This document shows positions 19,182-28,287 of a stretch of 64,000 nt of DNA, in pieces (the first letter of the stretch is position 1; every line of letters starts with the position of its first letter). The DNA comes from Methanococcoides alaskense (GTDB lineage Archaea > Halobacteriota > Methanosarcinia > Methanosarcinales > Methanosarcinaceae), in the NCBI RefSeq assembly GCF_027594145.1, contig NZ_JAQFFK010000006.1:1-64000 (forward strand), written 5' to 3'. The position numbers and the translations under genes were made by a program. The notes under the pieces are model-generated. The model ran no database searches. It was not told the DNA's origin and saw only the letters and a list, made by a program, of their open reading frames with translations.

Positions 19182-20717
19182 TCACCTATACAGAACACAG
19201 TCAGCCCTGACATAAATAACAGAAACTCCATCAACTGCAAGCTTATCCCTCACAAGCTCTTCAAGTTCATTTATCCTGCTACCGGCAAGCTCCGGATCAT
19301 TGAACTCAAAGACAATGACATCATCACAGAGCGCTTTTACAGCTTCTGTAAGGTCAGGTGTGGATTGTCCGCCTGTCATTGCTGCTGTCCTGTTGTCCAG
19401 CACCATGACGAGCACGTCACGTTTGGTCTCGACAGCATTTATCAGGCCTACTATGCCGGAATGTGACAATCCGAAGTCACCTATGACAGCAACGGACTTT
19501 TTATCGAAACCTGCAGCTGTGGAAATAGCAGCACCAAGTGCAAATCCAACATCAACGGCTTCAAGGGGTGCAGAGGCACTGCGTATGGAGCAGCCCATAT
19601 CACCTGCTATGAAAATATCCAGATCATGAAGCATTCTGTAGACCGGCAGGAAAAGACAGTCCTCGCACAAAGAGCGTGAAACCTTTCCCTCAATGGTCTG
19701 AATAAAAGTATATTTGGTTACCTTATCTTTATCGATGTTCTCGATCGCAAAACCGATCTGCTCTTTTTCAATGCGACCATATGGGAGGTGCCCACTCATC
19801 TTTCCCAGTACGTTCTTGCAGATACTGATATGGGATTCGATAAAGGCTTCACTTTCCTCGACAACGAGAACTTTTTCATGGTCGGATATGAAATCTCTTA
19901 ATTTCCTGACAGGAAGTGGAGATACAACATTAAGTGAAAGATGCGAAACCTCAAGCTGCCTTTCGGACAATAGCTCATCTACAAGCAAAGAGGGATAGCC
20001 AGAAGAAATTATGCCTGTCTTGCCTGCTTTAACATATCGAGTCAGAGAAGTGTTCTCTGCTTCATCCACAAGCAATGGCTGTACATTTATGTGAAAATGC
20101 TGGTGCTTGCCACGCATTGTCAACTTCCAGACAGACCTGTCAAATGTAGCTTCTGTCTTCTTAATGTCCTCGGACCTTGTGACAGGACCTGTGGCTTTTT
20201 CCAGACGGTCCGTTATCCTGACTATAACAGGGGTCTTTGTACTTTCGGAGAGTTCGAATGCTCTGATAAGTGACCTGTATGCAGCTTCCGGGTTCGACGG
20301 GTCGAACACCGCGACCTCTGCCACCTCACCGTACCAGCGAGAATCCTGCTCGTTCTGGGATGCTCTGACCCCCGGATCATCGCCTGCTATTATTACAAGT
20401 CCTGCACCGATCGTATGTGTGACAGAGGTTACAAGAGGGTCAGAAAGGACATTCATGCCAACGTGTTTTGTTATGGTCAGTGCCCTTCTGCCTGAAACGG
20501 AAGCACCGAGTGCGGTCTCCAGTGCGGCCTTCTCATTGGTCATCCAAAGGGTGGTCACTTCAGCGGGACTGTTCTTCTCAAAATGTTCGATCACGGCTGT
20601 CGTGGGAAACCCGGCAACTGCCGTTATCATCTTTACACCACAGTCCATGGCTGCAGCATAAAGGGCTTCAAGCCCCGTGACCTCCACAGGTCCAGTCTGA
20701 CCCTCAGGATCGTTCAT
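19182..20717 (-). CDS. IorA-like TPP-dependent 2-oxoacid oxidoreductase subunit
   Basis: A 511-residue homologue of the indolepyruvate oxidoreductase alpha subunit. The N-terminal part has GLEALYAAAMDCGVKMITAVAGFP; the C-terminal TPP part has GDMGCSIRSASAP, VIGDFGLSHSG and VLDNRTAAMTGGQ. It lacks the C-terminal 4Fe-4S domain present in iorA at 2-1021, but keeps CEDC before the TPP region. No beta subunit is adjacent. Its ATG overlaps the stop of the marker-11 gene by four bases, so both are made together and probably work together. The substrate is unknown. Confidence 0.85.
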   Translation of the reverse strand: MNDPEGQTGPVEVTGLEALYAAAMDCGVKMITAVAGFPTTAVIEHFEKNSPAEVTTLWMTNEKAALETALGASVSGRRALTITKHVGMNVLSDPLVTSVTHTIGAGLVIIAGDDPGVRASQNEQDSRWYGEVAEVAVFDPSNPEAAYRSLIRAFELSESTKTPVIVRITDRLEKATGPVTRSEDIKKTEATFDRSVWKLTMRGKHQHFHINVQPLLVDEAENTSLTRYVKAGKTGIISSGYPSLLVDELLSERQLEVSHLSLNVVSPLPVRKLRDFISDHEKVLVVEESEAFIESHISICKNVLGKMSGHLPYGRIEKEQIGFAIENIDKDKVTKYTFIQTIEGKVSRSLCEDCLFLPVYRMLHDLDIFIAGDMGCSIRSASAPLEAVDVGFALGAAISTAAGFDKKSVAVIGDFGLSHSGIVGLINAVETKRDVLVMVLDNRTAAMTGGQSTPDLTEAVKALCDDVIVFEFNDPELAGSRINELEELVRDKLAVDGVSVIYVRADCVLYR

Positions 20718-21622
20718 AACTTAGCTTCCAGATCGATCGATTCATCAGGACGAGCAAACCATGCAAGAGATCCCAATGCACCTATCACGCCATTGCCATC
20801 GAGCCAGACCTCAACACCATTCTTCCGTGCATGTTCCATTGCAATATCCTTGGTCAGCTCCCCGCTGCGACACATGGTGCTGTATTCTTCCATATGGGAC
20901 GCATCGAAAGAGGACAGTACTACCATGCCGGTCTCATCGGACACGCTGTATTTGAGCAGTGCGTTTTTCAGGTCTTCAAGGAGCTCTTTCTTAGCTTCCT
21001 CGCTCACACAACCAAATTCAAGCACTGTGGATACGCAATTCTGTGTTTTAGCCGCCACCGGGAACAATTGAACAAGGGAATGGGAAAGATAGACGGATTC
21101 ATTGCTATTAAGTGCCGTAGCAATGTTGTGTGTCATTGACCACGTAGCTCCTTCTTCCTTCGTATCTGTATCATCTATCCCGATAAGTACACGCTGCCGC
21201 CTTGGAACGACTATGGTGCCTTTGGCAGCCTTTCCGCCACCTGAGTCACCCACATCATAGCGTAGCACTCCCTGTGCTAATGCCCTGCATTTAGTGGCAC
21301 CTACGCCTCCGCCTCCAAGACCTGCATAGGTGATGGATACCTCATCCCCGTCAACCACAACTGATTCGAAACCAGCAGCAGCCACAGATGGCTTAAGTGT
21401 AAGATCGCAAACCTCAGCTTTCACTAGGTAGCGGCTCATGTTGCCCACTGCACGTGCGCTTTGTACAAGGGGTGACCGGGCATAATGGAAACGTGACCAT
21501 GCAGCACCACTATAGCAATTCGTATGCTCGATTATCTCTGCATATTCGTTATTTTCATCACAGACCGCATAGATACCCCTGTAGGGGATCGTATAGGGAT
21601 CTGTAAGTTCTACTTCTTTCAT
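20714..21622 (-). CDS. Methanogenesis marker protein 11
   Basis: A 302-residue protein. The motif IGIDDTDTKEEGATWSMTHN near residue 148 matches the phosphate-binding GIDDTD motif shared with TiaS-type tRNA(Ile2) agmatidine synthetases; the whole layout fits methanogenesis marker protein 11, a family restricted to methanogens. GLGGGGVGATKCRA near residue 101 is another family feature. Biochemical function is not established as far as I know. It heads a two-gene unit with the IorA-like protein. An AT-rich stretch upstream can hold its promoter. Confidence 0.8.
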   Translation of the reverse strand: MKEVELTDPYTIPYRGIYAVCDENNEYAEIIEHTNCYSGAAWSRFHYARSPLVQSARAVGNMSRYLVKAEVCDLTLKPSVAAAGFESVVVDGDEVSITYAGLGGGGVGATKCRALAQGVLRYDVGDSGGGKAAKGTIVVPRRQRVLIGIDDTDTKEEGATWSMTHNIATALNSNESVYLSHSLVQLFPVAAKTQNCVSTVLEFGCVSEEAKKELLEDLKNALLKYSVSDETGMVVLSSFDASHMEEYSTMCRSGELTKDIAMEHARKNGVEVWLDGNGVIGALGSLAWFARPDESIDLEAKL

Positions 21623-21692
21623 CTGATTGGATGAATTATGGGTAATGGTTTAAAGCTTTTGTTAAAAGCTCATCATAAGTGATAAAAAATAA

Positions 21693-21719
21693 TTCAGCCA
21701 TCAGTTTATGTAGCCTTCC
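21693..21719. repeat. 27-bp direct repeat, distal copy of radC 3' end
   Basis: Identical over 27 bases to 22991-23017, which contains the last codons and stop of radC. It has no reason to be here unless copied or left by integration. It forms the left edge of a small island. Confidence 0.85.
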
Positions 21720-21949
21720 AGATCCGTCCACTCGCCAGCCGTATGGAAAAATTCAGGATTTAGTATCTTATGGAATAGTAATCTATTTTCCAATGTTAGC
21801 ACCATTAAAAATCGATATAGATTTAGAAGTATTTAAGCCCTAAAAACAAAAAGGAAAAGTTTCTCTTTCTAGAATAAAAAATAAGAATGCTTTAATATTT
21901 TTTGGCTAACTAACAAGTATTATATAGATAAAACGTATATTATTTTGCT

Positions 21950-22099
21950 ATGTCTGGATTATCAGCAGGATCGGGGCCGGCAGCTTTAGGGCTTGGCGGA
22001 GTTGTTGCATTTTTAGCAGGAAATGAATTTTTGGCAATCATTCTGTTTGTCGCAACGTTTGCTTTAAGTGCGATGTGGTCAGGAAAATTCCGAAAGTAA
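21950..22099 (+). CDS. 49-residue membrane protein
   Basis: ATG at 21950 opens 49 codons: a Gly/Ala-rich start (GSGPAALGLGG), then one or two hydrophobic segments and a basic end (SGKFRK). TATATAG at about 21921-21927 is well placed for a leaderless transcript starting at or near the ATG. It is convergent with the TIR-domain gene and within the putative island. No family is recognised. Confidence 0.5.
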   Translation: MSGLSAGSGPAALGLGGVVAFLAGNEFLAIILFVATFALSAMWSGKFRK

Positions 22100-22209
22100 A
22101 TCGTTTCAAAAGAAATCTAAAGAAATTGTTGGATTTTACAAATGGGTAAAAGCTGAAGAATACACTATCTTTTTGTCAAACAATTGGAAGTGTATCTTCA
22201 CCAAGTTAC

Positions 22210-22704
22210 TCAAAATTCGTCCTCATATTCATCTCCATCGTTTGATCTTGTCAGCAGATAACCAGCTGCCAATAATCCAATACCAGTTAAAAGTTTGTTT
22301 CTGTTTTTGTTTTTAATGGTAGTATAAATGTAATCATGAAGCCTAGAAAATTCGCTTTCTCTTTTTGCTTCATTATAAAAATTCAGGTAATTAATACCAT
22401 TTAACATAGCAGTCGGTTTGTTTGCATCTAATAAAATAGGAATAATTGCCTTTTCGTTCGATTTTGCAACCCCGATTTCCTGCTGAACGTAGTTTGATTT
22501 TAATGCAGATTCACTATTGAACATAAGAAAAACATCTGCTTCTTTAATGTTGTTTAGTATAATTTGTTCAACATTGTCCCCCGGATTTAGTGTTTTATCA
22601 GCAAAAAAAATTTCAACATCTTCCACATTCTTAAGCTGGTCCAAGATCGGTTTAATATGGCCCATGTCTTCTGTACTGTAACTCACAAAAATTTTTATAC
22701 TCAT
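22210..22704 (-). CDS. TIR-domain protein with C-terminal membrane segment
   Basis: A 164-residue protein. It begins KIFVSYSTED, the first strand and loop of TIR domains, followed by FFADKTLNPGDN and SNYVQQEIGVA; Glu76 sits where TIR NADases have their catalytic glutamate. TIR proteins cleave NAD or make cADPR-like signals in bacterial and archaeal immunity, or act as scaffolds. Residues about 139-154 (LLTGIGLLAAGYLLT) form one membrane span and an acidic tail ends it. No ThsA-like effector or Argonaute gene is adjacent. ATG 22704 is preferred to GTG 22716. Role in defence is inference. Confidence 0.75.
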   Translation of the reverse strand: MSIKIFVSYSTEDMGHIKPILDQLKNVEDVEIFFADKTLNPGDNVEQIILNNIKEADVFLMFNSESALKSNYVQQEIGVAKSNEKAIIPILLDANKPTAMLNGINYLNFYNEAKRESEFSRLHDYIYTTIKNKNRNKLLTGIGLLAAGYLLTRSNDGDEYEDEF

Positions 22705-22990
22705 TGGCAATTCCACAACTTTAATTTTATACTTAGTGTGTAACCATTAATACATATTAAAGTTATTCATACGCAAGACATTCTTTTTTGAATGCTATAA
22801 AAGTTACCAATACTTGTTCACAAAATTAACAGTCATCATACCCTCAACATATCACCATTTTTACAGATACCTATCTGATACTCGACATTGCGTTCAAGAA
22901 ATTAAAGCACTAGATGATTACTCACTTATGCTCAGTCCGTTCACACAGAAGAAAATAGCTTTGTGATCATGGGTGACTCCAATGCAGAAT

Positions 22991-23017
22991 TTCAGCCATC
23001 AGTTTATGTAGCCTTCC
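22991..23017. repeat. 27-bp direct repeat at radC stop
   Basis: Proximal copy of the repeat at 21693-21719; covers the codons for EGYIN, the stop and about eight bases beyond. Confidence 0.85.
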
Positions 23018-23688
23018 TCTTTCAAACTAACATATCTACCATCCCCGATGATCACATGGTCGAGAACACTGATGCCAAGGATCTTACCGCCTTCAACGAG
23101 CTTTTCCGTTACGGCTATGTCCTCCCTGCTTGGCGCAGGGTCGCCTGAGGGGTGATTATGTGTTAGTATGACTGACGCTGAGGATTCCATGAGAGCTGAT
23201 TTGAACACTTCACGCGGATGCACGATATTTGCGTTCAGGCTGCCAATGGAGATTACCTCTTCCTTGATGATATTGTTCTTCGTATCAAGATAAAGGGCTG
23301 TAAGATACTCTTTTTTCAATTCACGATGTCTGGGATAGAGCAGGGAATATACATCGTTTGCCGAGCGTATCTTTCTTTTAGGATCATCTGTGAAGATCTC
23401 CAGCTTTCTCGCCAGTTCAAAGACTGCTGCTATCTGGGTAGCTTTGGCAGGACCGATACCCCGTATCTTTGTGAGCTGGCTGATGTTCGCCTGGCTCAAT
23501 TGTTTCAGATTGTATTCCGAGAGGATACGACTGGACATACTGACCACATTCTCATCCTTTGAACCTGTACGAAGGATCACTGAAAGCAGTTCTGCATTGG
23601 AAAGAAAGCTAGGTCCATGTTTCAACAAGCGCTCTCTTGGCCGATCTTCCGATGGCATGTCATGTATTCGTACCTGATAACCACACAT
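22999..23688 (-). CDS. radC: RadC/JAB-domain protein
   Basis: A 229-residue protein of the RadC family. The N-terminal part has a helix-hairpin-helix segment (TKIRGIGPAKATQIAAVFELA), and the C-terminal JAB metalloprotease-like domain has HNHPSGDPAPSRED with the H-x-H-x7-D metal motif. Despite its name the family is not firmly linked to repair. It is rather rare in archaea and may itself have been acquired. Its 3' end is the site of the repeat-flanked island. Confidence 0.93.
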   Translation of the reverse strand: MCGYQVRIHDMPSEDRPRERLLKHGPSFLSNAELLSVILRTGSKDENVVSMSSRILSEYNLKQLSQANISQLTKIRGIGPAKATQIAAVFELARKLEIFTDDPKRKIRSANDVYSLLYPRHRELKKEYLTALYLDTKNNIIKEEVISIGSLNANIVHPREVFKSALMESSASVILTHNHPSGDPAPSREDIAVTEKLVEGGKILGISVLDHVIIGDGRYVSLKEEGYIN

Positions 23689-23819
23689 ATAACAGAGTAA
23701 TATACTTTATAAATATAAAGCAATCGATATTTAAGTTTTTGTTTAATATTTTTTGAAAGAATAAACTTTTGCTACCTGTTCACCGTACTTATATATATTA
23801 TTCAGGAATAGGAATGGGC

Positions 23820-24644
23820 ATGAAAGTCATTTCAGTTATAGGTTACAAGAACACAGGGAAAACGACCTTCGTTACCCGAATGGTAAAGGAACTTTCAGAC
23901 CTTGGTCGTGTGGGAACGGTCAAACTGATGCTTGACCATCGTCTTGATGATCAGAATACTGATACCGGCAAACATTTCGATTCCGGTGCCGATATGGTCA
24001 CTGCCGTCACGGACAGGGAACTGGTGACCATCAGCCGTAACCCTTCTTTTGAAAAAGCACTGGATGAACTTGCTGATGCAGGAATGGATTTTGCCATCGT
24101 CGAAGGTGCAAAGGACAGTGATGTCGCAAAGGTCGTTCTCGGGGAAATGGATGAGGATGTTTCCAATGTCATTGCAAGACTTCCTGAAAAGGTCGATTGG
24201 GACCTTGAAAATATCGTCACACTGCTAATGGAACAACCGGACCACGTCACACTCAATTCCCTTATAGAAAAGGTCAGAGCAAATCCAGAGATAGTGAAAG
24301 CAGGTGGTATTGGTACTTTTATCGGTATCGTAAGGACGGATAATGAGGATTACGAGACAAGAATGCTCGAATTCGAGAAATATGATAAGGTCGCAGATGC
24401 CAGCATCCAAAAGATACGTGAAGAAATGATGCAACAGGATGGCATCATCGATGTTCTCATTCACCACAAAGCCGGAAAGATAATGCCACTTGAAGATATC
24501 GTGTATATCGTGATAGCAGCAGGCCACCGACAGCAACTGTTCGCAGCCCTTAGTGAGACATTGGATCGAGTGAAATCAGAAGTGCCCATATGGAAAAAAG
24601 AGATAACCATCGATGGCAATTTCTGGGTCCATGACCATGCCTGA
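23820..24644 (+). CDS. MobB-MoaE fusion, molybdopterin cofactor synthesis
   Basis: About 274 residues. The first half begins MKVISVIGYKNTGKTTF, a P-loop of the MobB GTPase type, with FDSGADMV and VEGAKD motifs. The second half, from about residue 155, is MoaE-like: GTFIGIVRTDNED, then IHHKAGKIMPLEDIVYIV and AAGHRQQLF. MoaE with MoaD makes molybdopterin from precursor Z; MobB helps dinucleotide attachment. Such a fusion couples two steps of molybdenum/tungsten cofactor assembly, needed for formylmethanofuran dehydrogenase. ATG 23820 (or 23814) lies about 25 bases after a TATATATTA box, suggesting a short or absent leader. Confidence 0.88.
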   Translation: MKVISVIGYKNTGKTTFVTRMVKELSDLGRVGTVKLMLDHRLDDQNTDTGKHFDSGADMVTAVTDRELVTISRNPSFEKALDELADAGMDFAIVEGAKDSDVAKVVLGEMDEDVSNVIARLPEKVDWDLENIVTLLMEQPDHVTLNSLIEKVRANPEIVKAGGIGTFIGIVRTDNEDYETRMLEFEKYDKVADASIQKIREEMMQQDGIIDVLIHHKAGKIMPLEDIVYIVIAAGHRQQLFAALSETLDRVKSEVPIWKKEITIDGNFWVHDHA

Positions 24645-24956
24645 AATTATCTGAATATCGAATATGAAAATATGAAAATGATGTGTGGTTCAATGGCCAG
24701 GCATCATTTCAATTACTATTCTCAAGAAGCACTTTCAAGATCAATTGGTATGCTGAAGCCAAATTAGTTGTCCTAACTGTATTCATTTTTTTCATTTGAG
24801 TTTTAATAAAAATACATATACCTTGCTAATATCAATATAATTTTTTAATATATTTATAATCCTACATAAATTTGATAAAATGATCTACGAAACATTAATG
24901 TATGGCTTATGTTAACATGTGACATAATCAAATGTACATTAAAAATGGTGATAATT
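24645..24956. other. Intergenic with possible terminator
   Basis: AATGATG...CATCATT near 24678-24711 can form a stem after the MobB-MoaE gene. The rest is AT-rich promoter-like DNA for the symporter unit; GGTGAT at 24947-24952 is its ribosome site. No gene is seen. Confidence 0.4.
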
Positions 24957-25076
24957 ATGTTAGGAATAGATGACCCTTATATCTGGATGGCTTATGTTCT
25001 TTGCATCATAAGTGCCCTGGGTTGTATAGTGTATGGTTTATTGAAATGGAATGAAGAAGAGCAGGAGGAGCTTTAA
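24957..25076 (+). CDS. Small accessory protein of a sodium symporter
   Basis: A 39-residue peptide with an N-terminal DDPYIWMAYVLCIISALGC membrane segment and an acidic tail EEEQEEL. Its stop overlaps the symporter start (TAATG) and a GGAGGAG ribosome site for the next gene lies inside its last codons. Small single-span partners of this kind precede sodium:solute symporter genes in Methanosarcinaceae and other prokaryotes; assignment rests on position and shape. Confidence 0.8.
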   Translation: MLGIDDPYIWMAYVLCIISALGCIVYGLLKWNEEEQEEL

Positions 25077-26662
25077 TGTCGGTCAGCACGCCCTTGCTTG
25101 GAGTGATCGTACTTATTTATCTTATGATAATCTTCTACCTTGGATTACTTGGATACAAAAAAACGAAAGAAATAGACGACTACATGGTAGCCGGAAGAAG
25201 CATTCATCCATATATTCTTGCACTTTCCTATGGTGCGACCTTTGTTAGTACCTCTGCGATAATTGGTTTTGGCGGAGCTGCCGGAGCTTTGGGAATGGGA
25301 CTTCTCTGGCTGGCAGTGATGAACATCGTCGTAGGTATATTCATTGCTTTTGTTGTATTCGGAAAACGCACAAGGCGTATGGGTGCCCATCTTAATGCCG
25401 TAACATTTCCGGAGTTATTAGGCAAACGTTTCCAGTCGCGATTCATACAGGGATTCTCAGGAGCCATCATTGGCATCTTCATGCCCCTTTATGCAGGTAT
25501 TGTCCTGATAGGCGGAGCACGTTTTCTTGAGACCACTCTTGGGGTCAATTATGATATTGCAGTGCTCATACTGGCTATCATAGTAGCTGCTTATGTCATT
25601 ACCGGCGGGCTGATCGCTGTTATGTACACCGATGCATTACAGGGCGTTTTCATGTTCATTGGAATGATCGTACTTCTTGCACTTACATACGTCAAGCTTG
25701 GTGGTGTAAAGGCAGCACACGAAGCACTTTCAGGCATGACAGGACTTGTGCCGGAGTCACTTGTTGCCGGAGGACATTTGGGCTGGACAACCATGCCAGC
25801 GTTCGGATCACCGATCTGGTGGACATTGGTATCCACACTTGTACTTGGTGTTGGCATAGGGGTTCTTGCACAGCCACAGCTTGCCGTCAGATACATGACC
25901 GTTGAGAATGACAGGGCATTAAGTCGTGCCGTACTTGTAGGCGGACCGTTCATACTGATGATGACCGGAGTGGCCTTTACGGTGGGTGCACTTTCAAACG
26001 TATATTTCCAGAAAACACAGGGAATTATTGCAGTTGTAGCTGGCAAAGGAAATACAGACCTTATAATTCCAGAGTACATCAACAGTGCTATGCCAGAGCT
26101 GTTCGTTGTCCTGTTCATGCTGACACTTCTTGCAGCTGCAATGTCAACATTGAGCTCACAGTTCCATACAATGGGAACGGCCATCGGACATGACTTCTAT
26201 CGTGAGTTCATTAAGAAAGGAGAGGTCGGGCAGACGGTGAACATAACAAGGCTTGGGATCGCTTTGACCATTATCACAAGTGTTATCCTTGCATATATAC
26301 TGCCCATAAGCATCATCGCAAGGGCAACTGCTATTTTCTTCGGTCTCTGTGCAGCGGCTTTCCTGCCCATGTACGTAGGTGCATTGTTCTGGAAGAGGAT
26401 GACAAAAGAAGGTGCGATTGCAAGTCTTCTGGTGGGTACAGCAGGAAGCCTGTTCTGGCTGACATTCATACATTCAAAGGAAGCAATACCTCTTGGAATA
26501 TGCAAAGCCCTTTTCGGAGTTGATACCTTGCTCACAGGAACATGGACAGTTGTCGACCCTATCATTGTAGCAACTCCAATTGCAATGATCGTTGCAATTG
26601 TCGTAAGCCTAGCTACAACACCACCTTCAGCTGAGCATCTAAAAGACTGTTATGGAAAATGA
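25076..26662 (+). CDS. Sodium:solute symporter family transporter
   Basis: A 528-residue protein with about 13 membrane segments, of the SSS family. Visible family features are DDYMVAGRSIHPY at the end of the first segment, ATFVSTSAIIGFGGAAG (Na2 site region), VYTDALQGVFMF-like YTDALQG near residue 188 and LAAAMSTLSSQFHTMG (second sodium site). Substrates of the family include proline, pantothenate, acetate and others; none can be chosen here. It is translated with the 39-residue partner. Confidence 0.93.
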   Translation: MSVSTPLLGVIVLIYLMIIFYLGLLGYKKTKEIDDYMVAGRSIHPYILALSYGATFVSTSAIIGFGGAAGALGMGLLWLAVMNIVVGIFIAFVVFGKRTRRMGAHLNAVTFPELLGKRFQSRFIQGFSGAIIGIFMPLYAGIVLIGGARFLETTLGVNYDIAVLILAIIVAAYVITGGLIAVMYTDALQGVFMFIGMIVLLALTYVKLGGVKAAHEALSGMTGLVPESLVAGGHLGWTTMPAFGSPIWWTLVSTLVLGVGIGVLAQPQLAVRYMTVENDRALSRAVLVGGPFILMMTGVAFTVGALSNVYFQKTQGIIAVVAGKGNTDLIIPEYINSAMPELFVVLFMLTLLAAAMSTLSSQFHTMGTAIGHDFYREFIKKGEVGQTVNITRLGIALTIITSVILAYILPISIIARATAIFFGLCAAAFLPMYVGALFWKRMTKEGAIASLLVGTAGSLFWLTFIHSKEAIPLGICKALFGVDTLLTGTWTVVDPIIVATPIAMIVAIVVSLATTPPSAEHLKDCYGK

Positions 26663-26680
26663 ACTTTGAAGAATTCTTAA

Positions 26681-26707
26681 TGGATGACACCATCCACTTC
26701 TTTTTTT
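26681..26707 (+). terminator. Terminator after the symporter gene
   Basis: TGGATG (26681-26686) pairs with CATCCA (26691-26696) across a four-base loop and is followed by a run of Ts. Confidence 0.75.
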
Positions 26708-26755
26708 GTTTATAAATGGAAGTTTTGTAAGGGATAGTTCCATTAATATGATCTT

Positions 26756-26905
26756 TTAAGATAAGATCCATCCGAATAAGAAACATTCAAGAAACCAGAA
26801 AAGCAAAGCTATTGTCAATATGAGAAATATCTGCCAGACCTCAATCTTCAAGGATATCTGATTGCCCCCGCTAAATATGATTTGTCGATATAACAGGAGT
26901 CTCAT
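26756..26905 (-). CDS. Possible 49-residue membrane protein
   Basis: ATG at 26905 opens a frame with one long hydrophobic span (VWQIFLILTIALLFWFLECF) after a basic start. AAATTTATAAG lies about 15-25 bases upstream on this strand, so leaderless expression is conceivable. No homologue is recognised. It lies between the symporter terminator and an IS605-type element; it could be chance. Confidence 0.35.
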   Translation of the reverse strand: MRLLLYRQIIFSGGNQISLKIEVWQIFLILTIALLFWFLECFLFGWILS

Positions 26906-27168
26906 TGCCGATTCCTACTTATAAATTTAACGCTTATGACAATCAACCAAGATATTATAAGATATTTTATATTATTATAAATGAAAATGTTGTGAAAAAC
27001 CTTTGTTGATGATAGAGTGTTTTAGCATTGGGACTTGAATTGTCGATAGGTTTTTAACTTATACGGCGTGAAGTCCCCTTCCGTAAGGTGGGGGATGAAA
27101 GCCGGACTATTTGCACACAATTTCATTTTACGAAACATTGATATATTGTTAAAACATGTAGTACATTG

Positions 27169-28287
27169 ATGCTTAAAGCCTACAAATACCGACTGTACCC
27201 TTCTGAATCTCAAACCGAGATTCTTGTAAAACATATTGGTGCATGTAGGTTTACATATAATTGGGCTTTAGGGCAGAAGAACAAAGCGTATGAAGTTGAT
27301 AAAGAACACTTATCGAGATTCGAATTACAGCACCGCCTTGTTCATGACCTGAAACCAAACAACGAATGGTTAAAAGAAGTCAATTCTCAATCGTTATTGA
27401 ATACACTTATCAATCTCGAATCTGCATTCACTCGTTTTTTTAGGGAGAAGAAAGGATTTCCTAATTTCAAATCAAGGAAAAATCCTGTACAATCGTTCCA
27501 GATACCGCAACATTATTTAGTGGATTTCGAAACTAATACAATCAAACTTCCGAAGTTAAAGCAACCGATAAAGGCAAAGTTACATCGGAAGTTTGAAGGT
27601 AAACTAAAAACCGCTACGTTGTCCAGAACGCCTACTGGAAAATACTACATCAGTATTCTAGTGGATGATGGAAAGGAAGTACCTGAAAAAGAAACGTTCG
27701 ATGATGAATCAACATTGGGAATAGATGTTGGACTTACTCACTTCGCTATACTTTCCAATGGTGAAAAAATTGATAATCCCAAACACCTTAGAAATAGTAT
27801 GGATAGGATGAAAATCTTACAAAACCGAATGAGTAAGAAACAAAGTGGTTCAAAGAACCGAAATAAAGCCAGATATACTGTAGCAAAACTCCACGAAAAA
27901 ATACGAAACCAGAGAACCGATTTCCTGCACAAAACTTCTTCTAAATTAATAAGCGAGAACCAAGCAATTGCAGTGGAATCATTGAATGTTTCGGGTATGT
28001 TAAAAAATCATTGTCTTGCACAAGCAATCAGTGATGTTTCATGGAGTGAGTTTTTCCGACAACTCGAATATAAAGCTGATTGTTACGGGAAGACACTATT
28101 AAAGATAGGTCAATTCGAGCCATCTTCGAAATTATGCAATGTTTGTGGTTTCCACAATGGTAACATGACCTTGAAGGATAGAGAATGGATATGTCCTGAA
28201 TGTAATATAAAACATGATAGGGACATCAACGCCGCTATCAATGTCAAGAAGTTTGCACTTCAAAATCAAAATCTACTAAATATTTGA
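27169..28287 (+). CDS. tnpB: IS605-type TnpB RNA-guided nuclease
   Basis: A 372-residue TnpB. The RuvC residues are visible: Asp in GIDVGLTHFAIL, Glu in AVESLNVSG, and Asp in HDRDINAAIN; the zinc ribbon is CNVCG and CPEC. The N-terminal YKYRLYPSESQ is the family start. TnpB cleaves DNA guided by an omega RNA transcribed from the right end of the element; the gene seems intact. ATG 27169 is preferred to TTG 27166. TnpA is absent. Confidence 0.93.
   Translation: MLKAYKYRLYPSESQTEILVKHIGACRFTYNWALGQKNKAYEVDKEHLSRFELQHRLVHDLKPNNEWLKEVNSQSLLNTLINLESAFTRFFREKKGFPNFKSRKNPVQSFQIPQHYLVDFETNTIKLPKLKQPIKAKLHRKFEGKLKTATLSRTPTGKYYISILVDDGKEVPEKETFDDESTLGIDVGLTHFAILSNGEKIDNPKHLRNSMDRMKILQNRMSKKQSGSKNRNKARYTVAKLHEKIRNQRTDFLHKTSSKLISENQAIAVESLNVSGMLKNHCLAQAISDVSWSEFFRQLEYKADCYGKTLLKIGQFEPSSKLCNVCGFHNGNMTLKDREWICPECNIKHDRDINAAINVKKFALQNQNLLNI

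Larger units (their letters stand above)
21693..23017. mobile_element. Putative small integrated island at the radC 3' end
   Basis: Two identical 27-base repeats of the radC end bracket about 1.3 kb that carries a 49-residue membrane protein and a TIR-domain protein. This is the geometry of an att-flanked insertion which keeps its target gene intact. No integrase lies inside, so it would be a degenerate or mobilised element. Alternatively, the repeat could be a simple local duplication. The 21720-21949 part contains no gene. Confidence 0.5.

Noticed and set aside
19007-19210. 67-codon plus-strand frame
   Set aside because: AT-rich, no ribosome site, no recognisable motif, and it overlaps the end of the IorA-like gene.
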